NCBI GenBank assembly: GCA_900491605.1
Contig: UESW01004763.1
Location: 404,727 to 468,726, forward strand
Length of the DNA: 64,000 nt
Source of the DNA: Calamus simplicifolius
Taxonomy: Eukaryota > Streptophyta > Magnoliopsida > Arecales > Arecaceae
Reading direction: 5' to 3'
Position 1 is the stretch's first letter; the number at the start of each line of letters is the position of its first letter. Below are positions 57,120-64,000 of the stretch, in pieces. Below the pieces are notes generated by a model. It was not told where the DNA came from. It did no database searches and saw only the letters and a list, made by a program, of their open reading frames with translations. The position numbers and the translations under genes were made by a program.

Positions 57120-59300
57120 TCCAAAAAATTTGAGCTAAGATATCAATCCACCGCATATCAGACATGCAAGACCTTCCAAATTATGACATATAATTCAATA
57201 AAAGGCAATAATTATATATATTCAAAGTCTATAACGATAACGTTTGGGCAATAAGCCCTACATACAAACATGATTATATCAACACATAATGGATCTAATT
57301 TATTTTAATAGAAGCTTCATCTACCCAATAATTTCTTTTTCAATCCTGTGTCTCTGAAAAACATTGTGAGATTTAAATAAGCTTACAATGTCCATTAATC
57401 ATTTCAAAATATTATCAAATCAAATTAGCTTACAAATAAAAGCTTCAAATACACTTGCCATATTATCAGAATATGCATATCATTTACTCAAAGTAATTTT
57501 GGAGGCTTAATCATACAATAAATACCGAAGTATGCAATGTAAACAAACTCACTGTATTTATATAATCAATTTTTCTTATGTGTCCCACAACCCTACAACA
57601 CTTTATTGGTGTATCACTCTTAAATGTCCCCTAAAAGGAAGGATCATGGTACCAGCGTTATGCCATATATCATAAACAATCACAATACACCCTACAGATG
57701 TGTGTCCTCCACATATCTTTCCCTGTGGAGATGGGTCCCGTATCACTTGGTATTTTATATCATTTCGCATCATTTCATATCATATGAGAACCGTGGCGAT
57801 ACATAGTAACATAATCTTAATTATCATAATTATAATTTGCATGTAACAGACTATGCATCAACATAAGCATAAGCTCCTCACATATACAGTGGTTTGAACA
57901 TTATTAACAATTGCATACAGACATATCAATAGTACCAATATATTTTGCAAAGTAAAATAATCATATTCTTCATCTTTTGCATATATATATAAAGCCATTA
58001 CTTTGCAAAATATTACTAGCTGTAATAATCATAGCAAATACTCAATTGTATACTCATGGTACTACTACTAAATTAAATATCAAAATTCCATTTTCCTCAT
58101 TCACATTTCATAAATTAATATAACAACAATTCCAAAATCTACATATTAAAATATTATAAAATTCATAATAATTGGCTTGCTTACCTCAGTATGCTAATCT
58201 CAAACTATAGACCAGCTATTTGGACATCTGGGTACAACATCATTTTACATAATTAAGTCTTTAAAATTTAAAAATAAAGTGTTCCTTAAATTCTACCCAA
58301 ACTAATCCTGGGCCCAACTTTAAGCTTGAATATTTCTCAATATATACGCCCAAATGGGGAAATAAAAATACCTCAAGAAACTAGGATCAACACTGATCCG
58401 GGCCATAATTTTTTTTCCTAATCCTAGCCCAACACAGGACCCAAAACTCGGCTCAAAAGTGGCTCGTGAGCTGGCCGAACAAGGTCGATCCCAGAATAGC
58501 CCACACGGCCCACAGGTCTTTTTTTTCTTTCTTCCCCCCCGCTCCCCTGTTTCACCCGAAACAGGGGAGCCTGTGCCGGCGGCTAGAGATGCCACCGGCC
58601 TCTCCCCGGGGTGGCCCGGTCACGACGACCGGCCCGGAGCCGGCTGCCGCCGCAACCAAGCTCCCCCTCTCTCTCTCTTTTTCTTTCCCCCTCTCCCGCG
58701 GCCCTTGTTTGTGCCAGTGGCATGGCTGGCCACCACCGATTGGCCGGACGTCCATCGGACGCACGCCCGCACCGGTAGAGGCCACCGGCCACTGCCCAGG
58801 CCCGGCGAGGCAGTGAGCACGCCACCTGGCCTGAACCAACGCGGGAGCCATTGGCTCCCGCCTAGGAGAAGGGCCTCTGGCCCTCTCCTCTCTCTCTCCC
58901 ACCACCGGTAGCCCACCAGATGCCACCTTCGGTGCCGGTGGGGCCGCCGGCCAAAGCTCAGGCCCGGTGAGGCGACGGGCATGCCGCCGGGCCCGAGCCA
59001 AGGTCGGCACGGGAGGAGGATGCCATGGCCTCCTCCTCGCCGGATCTCCCTCTATTTCTCTCTGTCGTACAGTCCGCTCTCTCGCATAGGCAAGGGCTTA
59101 CCAGGAGAAGGCACGTGCAAGGATGAAGGAAAGGGTTGCCCTCGATCTCCTTTTAAGCATCCTCGCGATGCCTCGGATCAAGGGATTGGGAACCCGTCCA
59201 TCACGCGAAGACCCGGGAATCCAGACGTCGCACCGGGACCTAAACGTCAGAAGAAAGACTAGGTGCTAGGTGTCCCAAAAAATAATTACCGAGGATTACA
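57120..59300 (-). repeat. 3' LTR of the chromovirus (left edge approximate)
   Basis: It begins on the minus strand with TGTAATCC after the polypurine tract. A strongly GC-rich section (about 58480-59260) is followed by AT-rich DNA. Open frames in the GC-rich part overlap on both strands and look non-coding. Confidence 0.6.
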
Positions 59301-59439
59301 TTCTCTCCTCCTTATAAAAATTTCAGCCTTGAAATTGATATAATTTCATTAAAATATAGAATTCAAATTTCCTATCCCATCATCAACTAAATTTTATTCA
59401 AAGGTCAACAGTCATCGATACATCATTGATCTATATTAA

Positions 59440-60360
59440 GATACAAATAATTATGGTATTTCTTTTTCATTTCGTCCTCAAGCTTCCAAGTAGCCTCCCT
59501 CTCAGAATGATTACTTCACTGTACCTTGACATAGGAAATGGTACGCCGTCTCAGAACTTGATCCTTGCGGTCTACGATACGCACAGGATGCTCCTCATAT
59601 GATAAATCTTTCTTCAACTATAAAGGTGCATACTCTATTACATGGCTAGGGTCAGGAATATACTTCCTCAACATAGAAACATAAACACATTGTATACCCC
59701 AGATAGAATTGGTGGCAGTTTCAGGCTGTAAGCTACCTCTCCTACTCTGCTCAAGATCTCAAAAGGTTCAATATAACATGAACTCAGCTTTCCTCTAATC
59801 CCAAATCTCATCACATATTTGATTGGTGATACCCTTAAGAAGACATGGTCCCAACCTAAAATTCCAATTCTCTCCTTCTGACATCAGCATAGCTCTTCTG
59901 CCTGCTCTGGGTGTACGAAGATGCTCCCTGATCAATTGCACCTTCTCTACTGTCTGCTGAATCAGCTCAGGGCCTAGCAATTTTTTTCCCCCACATCATC
60001 CCAACATAAAGGAGATCTGCACCTCCTACCATACAGAGCTTCAAATGGAGCCATCTGGATACTAGCCTGATAACTGTTATTATATGAAACTTCACTAAAG
60101 GTAAGTGGTTATCCCATGCTCCACCCAAGTCCATCACACAGGCCCGCAACATGTCTTCCAGAATCTGTATGGTCCTTTCTGATTTCCATCTGACTGGGCA
60201 TGATAGGTTGTGCTAAAGTTTAATTTGGTTCCCATGGCCTTATGAAGACTCTTCCAGAACTGGGACATAAACATAATATCCCTATCTAATACAATAGATA
60301 CAGGAACACCATGGAGTCTCACGATCTGCTCAATATACATACTAGCAATCTTTCACTAGA
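59440..60360 (-). pseudogene. chromovirus integrase core and chromodomain
   Basis: The integrase core shows VRLHGVPVSIVLDRD, FWKSLHKAMGTKLNFST and YHAQSDGN (60170-60330). Farther on, at 59470-59600, a frame reads HPVRIVDRKDQVLRRRTISY and then SNHSEREATWKLEDEM, the chromodomain of this clade, thought to steer integration by binding histone marks. A TGA replaces the tryptophan before SNHSERE and a TAG lies upstream, so it is dead. Confidence 0.8.
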
Positions 60361-60430
60361 GACCCCAACTCTGAAAGGTAGAAAATGAGCTGATTTTGTT
60401 AGTCTGTCCACAATGACCCATACTGCATCA

Positions 60431-61192
60431 TTACTCCTGAGAGTTTTGGGCAGACCAGTCACAAAGTCCATTATAATCTTTTTCCATTTTCACTGAGGAA
60501 TCATCAGAGATTAAAAAGGTCCCGTAGGCCTTTGATGCTCGGCCTTCACTCACTGACAAACCAAGCACTTGGCCACACTGAGCAATCTCCCTCTTCATAC
60601 CCTTCCATAAAAAAATTTTCTTTAAGTCTCTGTACATCTTAGTACCACCTGGATGCACAGTATAGGGAGAGTAGTGAGCCTCCTTCAAAATTTGGCCTTT
60701 AGCTCCTCTATTTGGCATACAAAGTCTACCTTTAAATTTCAGGGATCCATCATCCATTACATAAAATTCATTCTGAACTCCTGACTGCATAGCTTCTTTA
60801 ATCCTTTGTAAATATGGATCTTCTTTATGGGAGGACTTGTTTCTGTCTACTAGGGTTGGCTGAAGTACAAGTGCTGCTACAAGCCCATCAGACCGCTGTA
60901 CTGTCAATCCAACCTTCCACCTCTCAAGGTCCCTCAGAATGTGAGGCTGGGAAGTAATCATAGCAGCCAACTCATAAGAGGATTTTCTGCTCAAAGCATT
61001 AGCTACTACATTGGCCTTCCCATGATGATAGTGTAGGTTCAGGTCATAACCCTTTAGTAGTTCCAACCACCTCCTCTGCCTCAAGTTCAGCTCCTTCTGT
61101 ATGAAGATGTATTTTAAACTCTTATAATCTGTATACACATCACACGACACCCCATATAGATAATGCCGCCAAATCTTCAGGGCAAAAACCAT
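60431..61192 (-). pseudogene. chromovirus RNase H and integrase zinc region
   Basis: A 253-codon frame covers the end of RT/RNase H (IWRHYLYGVSCDVYTDYKSL, LNLRQRRWLELLKGYD, HHGKANVVANALSRK). The linker follows with RLCMPN and the integrase zinc site (HYSPYTVHPGGTKMYRDLK). It is the longest surviving piece of this element. Confidence 0.85.
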
Positions 61193-61333
61193 ACAGCCAA
61201 TTCTAGATCATGAGTAGGATAATTCTGCTCATAAGGCTTCAGTTGTCTGGAGGCATAGGCTACCCACCTTCCCATTCTACATCAGAATGCATCCCAATCT
61301 TTTTGAGAGGCATCAGTATATAGAGTAAATCCT

Positions 61334-62169
61334 TCAAATCCCGGAAGGACAAGAATGAGAGCTGATACCAGGCGCTGCTTTAACTTCTAAAATTTTTCTC
61401 ACACTTCTCTGTCCAGCAAACTTCACTCGCTTTTGGCTTAAGCGAGTTAGGGGTAGAGCAATGCGAGAGAAGTCCTCCATAAATTTACGGTAGTACCCTA
61501 GCCCTAAGAAGTTTCTGACTTCTGCCAAGTTGGAAGTCGGCTCCAGCTAATGATAGCTTCAATATTTTTTGGGTCCACAGATATGCCATCTTTGGATATT
61601 ATATAACCCAAGAAAGATACTTGATCCAACCAAAAATCACACTTCTGCAGCTTGGTATAAAGTTTCTTCTCCGAAGAATCTGTAGTACGATTCTCAGGTG
61701 TCCTCATGCTCCTTTTGTTTCTTGGAATATATCAAGATATCATCAATGAAAACCACCACAAACTGATCCAAGTATGGCTTAAAAATTCTGTTCATCAAAT
61801 CCATGAATGCTGCGGGCATTAGTTAACTCAAACGGCATCACCAGGAACTCATTCTAGTTCTGAATGTTGTCTTAGGTACATCTCCCTCCTTGAATTTAAG
61901 TTGATGGTATCCTGATCTGAGATCAATCTTTGAGAATATCCGGCTCCTTGGAGTTGATCAAACAAGTCATCAATCCTCGGCAGAGGGTACTTATTCTGCA
62001 CTGTTACCTTATTGATTTTCTGGTAATCAATGCAGAGCCGAAGACTGCCGTCCTTCTTCTTAACAAATAGGACTGGAGCACCCCAAGGAGAAACACTTGG
62101 TCTGATAAATCCTCGATCTAGAAGCTCCTGCAATTGATCCTTCAGTTCCTTTAGCTCAGCCAGGGCCAT
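61334..62169 (-). pseudogene. chromovirus reverse transcriptase
   Basis: Pieces in two or three frames: ELKDQLQELLDRGFIRPSVS, WGAPVLFVKKKDGSLRLCID and NKYPLPRIDDLFDQLQGA (61849-62169). Then comes VVVFIDDILIYSK near 61725-61760, the catalytic DD pair of RT, and VRNFLGLGYYRKFMEDFS at 61460-61520. Frameshifts near 61920 and 61700 and scattered stops disrupt it. Confidence 0.85.
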
Positions 62170-62349
62170 GCGGTAAGGGGCCTTGGATAGAGGTCCAGTT
62201 CCAGGAACTAGATCAATGGAGAACTCGACTTCCCATCTGGGGGCAAATCAGTCAATTCATCAGGGAAGACATCAGGGAATTATCGAGCTATAGGAATATC
62301 CTCCAACTTGGTCTCTTCCTGCTGAAGGTCCTTGACTACAGCAAGAAAT

Positions 62350-63795
62350 CCTTGACCACCACTCATCAGATACCTTCCAGCCTACAGTGCTGATACGAAC
62401 ACTGAGGCTAGGTGTTTCTGACTACCAGTAAAACTGAATTCAGGTTGTCTTGAATTTTGAAGTTGACAATCTTCCTGAAGCAGTCTACTGAAGCATGATA
62501 GAGGCCAACCAATCCATTCCAAGGATAACATCAAAGAACTTCAGTGGAAGGACGAATAGATTTAACCTCCTATCCTCCATGTCAATCGAGCAGGATTTGC
62601 ATACTGTGTCAACTTCATAATATCTCCATTTGGAAAAGCAATATGCAACTCTTGCTCTAGAGGAACGGGTGTCAATGATGCATTCTTGTCAAGATAGGTG
62701 TCAGATATGAAAGAATGCGTGGCACCGGGTCAATTAAAGTTTGAGCATAAGCAGTGCCTACTTTAATCATTCCTGGACATAAGTAATTTGTTTTAACATT
62801 AAAGATTTAACCTAATTTCTAATCAACTATCAATGTATTGCACTAGATAAGAATGTAATACTAGATATAAAATTAAATGGTATACCTGTCATCACAGAAT
62901 TAGAGGCGGCAAATCCTGCTGAGTGAGGGTGAAGACCCTTCCCTGGGTCCTCGGTGGCTGCTGCTGATGCTGCTGGCTCATCCTTGACTTGAAGAGGGCT
63001 GCTGATCCTTCCAAAGGGGACATGTAGCCATCTTGTGATCAGTTTTCCACAGAGGAAGCAGGCACCAGGCAATTACGGCAAGGCCTTCCTGGGTGGAAGT
63101 TCCACAGTGAAGGCAACGAGTCTCCCTATTCTGTTGCCTGCTGGGGCCTGATGTGCACTTTCTTCTACCTGAGCTAGGGGTTGGCCAGAATAGGCCCTTT
63201 CTCTTCCTCTGCTGCTCCCAATCTCTCTGGATGCATTCATATCCCTCTCAATCACCAAGGCCTTATTCACCAGCACCGTAAGTGAGAAGCTCAAATGCAT
63301 TGACTACTTGCCTCAGTCTGGGTCGCAGTCCCTCAGTGAATCTGGTGATCTTGGCCATTCATTGGTCACAATATTTGGAGCAAACGGGCCAACCTGGTGA
63401 ATTCAGCTTCATACTGGGCCACAGAAAGATTCTTTTGCTCCAATTTGATAAATTCTGATTCCATCTATCTCTACACACTACTAAAAAGTATTTGTCAAAA
63501 ATACCTCCCTAAACTCTCCCCAAGAAATAGCCTGTCCACCCCGTCGCTGCTTAACTAACCACCAATCATAAGCCTCCCCCTGGAGAAGATAGGTGGTAAA
63601 TCTGATCCGCTCCTTCTCCTGGTTACCATGGGCAGTGAAAGCCTTCTCCATATCTCACATCCATCACTTAGCATCAATAGGGTTGGTGGATCCAGTGAAA
63701 GGGGCAAGGGCAAAACTCTTAAAATCAGCAAAGCTGCGGCCACCCCTATCCAGGGTTGAGGTGGAGTAGGCTGGGTCAATGGTGCAGATTGAGTA
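62350..63795 (-). pseudogene. chromovirus gag and protease
   Basis: On the minus strand, gag traces include PFTGSTNPIDAK and MEKAFTAHGNQEKERIRF (63580-63710) and ATCPLW preceded by CFLCGK (CCHC knuckle, 63020-63065). The protease region around 62350-62760 is recognisable only by fragments such as IVNFKIQDNLN and DVIL-like words. It is broken by many stops. Confidence 0.65.
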
Positions 63796-64000
63796 TGTTG
63801 ACCCAATTATTGATTTTGATGATTAATAAAAGAATTGAGTATATTTACTTGATTACTAATAGATTTGACAAGTGTTTCAAGAGTTAAAAATATTTGATCG
63901 ATATAAAAGTATTAAGAAACGTGTTTTGAATCAATTGCAAATCATAAGTTTCAAAGTTTCAGGACCTGGAGTCGACACCTAGGAATCCTGGATCCGACCC
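63796..64000 (+). mobile_element. start of another Sirevirus LTR, cut by the window end
   Basis: From TGTTGACCC at 63796 the sequence follows the start of the LTR at 32677 (TTATTGATTTTGATGATTAATAAA and so on) with moderate divergence. It reaches the first two units of the phased motif (GTCGAC at 63971, TCCGAC at 63993; 22 bp apart). It interrupts the chromovirus gag. Confidence 0.85.

Larger units (their letters stand above)
57120..63795 (-). mobile_element. decayed chromovirus (Ty3-gypsy, Tekay-like), partial
   Basis: The minus strand carries gag with a CCHC knuckle, aspartic protease traces, reverse transcriptase, RNase H, integrase and a chromodomain, then a polypurine tract (AAGGAGGAGAGAA, about 59301-59315) and an LTR starting TGTAATCC at 59300. 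This order and the chromodomain define chromoviruses. Stops and shifts are frequent. The gag end is cut at 63796 by a Sirevirus LTR, so the other LTR is outside the window. The left limit near 57120 is approximate, as there is no partner LTR to compare. Confidence 0.8.

Noticed and set aside
58320..59262. GC-rich overlapping frames of 80-152 codons on both strands
   Set aside because: They lie in the chromovirus LTR, show low-complexity Pro/Arg/Gly peptides and resemble no family.

Overview
This window is nuclear DNA of a flowering plant. Plant-type Ty1-copia and Ty3-gypsy LTR retrotransposons cover roughly 70% of it, spliced plant genes sit between them, and the flanks are AT-rich. A GC-rich, alanine-rich exon in the IRX8/GAUT12-like gene points to a monocot; a palm is only my guess. 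No bacterial, organellar or CRISPR features are present.

Three host genes or remnants are supported. (1) 9859-10151 (+) is a fragment resembling the last exon of an F-box/FBD-type LRR gene. (2) 11472-16196 (-) is a six-exon gene for a GT8 glycosyltransferase of the GAUT12/IRX8 type (secondary-wall xylan). All splice sites are readable, but two exons each lack one base. (3) 55698-56876 (-) is an intact single-exon F-box/DUF295 gene of 392 aa with a TATA box.

Mobile elements, left to right: a solo gypsy LTR (1622-4309, TSD CATTA); a copia deletion derivative (6500-9578, TSD AATTA); a degenerate copia (16973-21764, TSD CATTG) ending up 0.78 kb from the IRX8 start codon; a transposase-less TIR element (about 22965-24745); a GATC-dense solo LTR (26893-27992, TSD TAAAG); a minus-strand copia with 2.1-kb LTRs (28468-48147, TSD TATAT) whose integrase region is split by a young plus-strand Sirevirus (32677-42937) with an env-like ORF; a non-autonomous Tat-like gypsy (48932-55612, TSD TTCAC); a decayed chromovirus with a chromodomain remnant (about 57120-63795); and the first 205 bases of another Sirevirus LTR inserted in that chromovirus. 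Element boundaries were set from TG..CA ends, target-site duplications, primer-binding sites and polypurine tracts read by eye.

The most unusual signals are regulatory-looking arrays inside the elements. The Sirevirus LTR carries about a dozen GGAGYCGACACC motifs spaced about 21 bp (two helical turns), and the same phased array recurs just before its env-like ORF. The older copia LTRs carry AGATAA-CGT-TTATCT palindromes spaced 32 bp (three turns) directly upstream of the TATA box. The gypsy 3' region is a 2-kb array of short hairpins whose two arms change together. Separately, the coding breaks in the young Sirevirus and in the IRX8-like gene are almost all single-base losses in or next to homopolymers, which raises the possibility of consensus errors rather than true decay.
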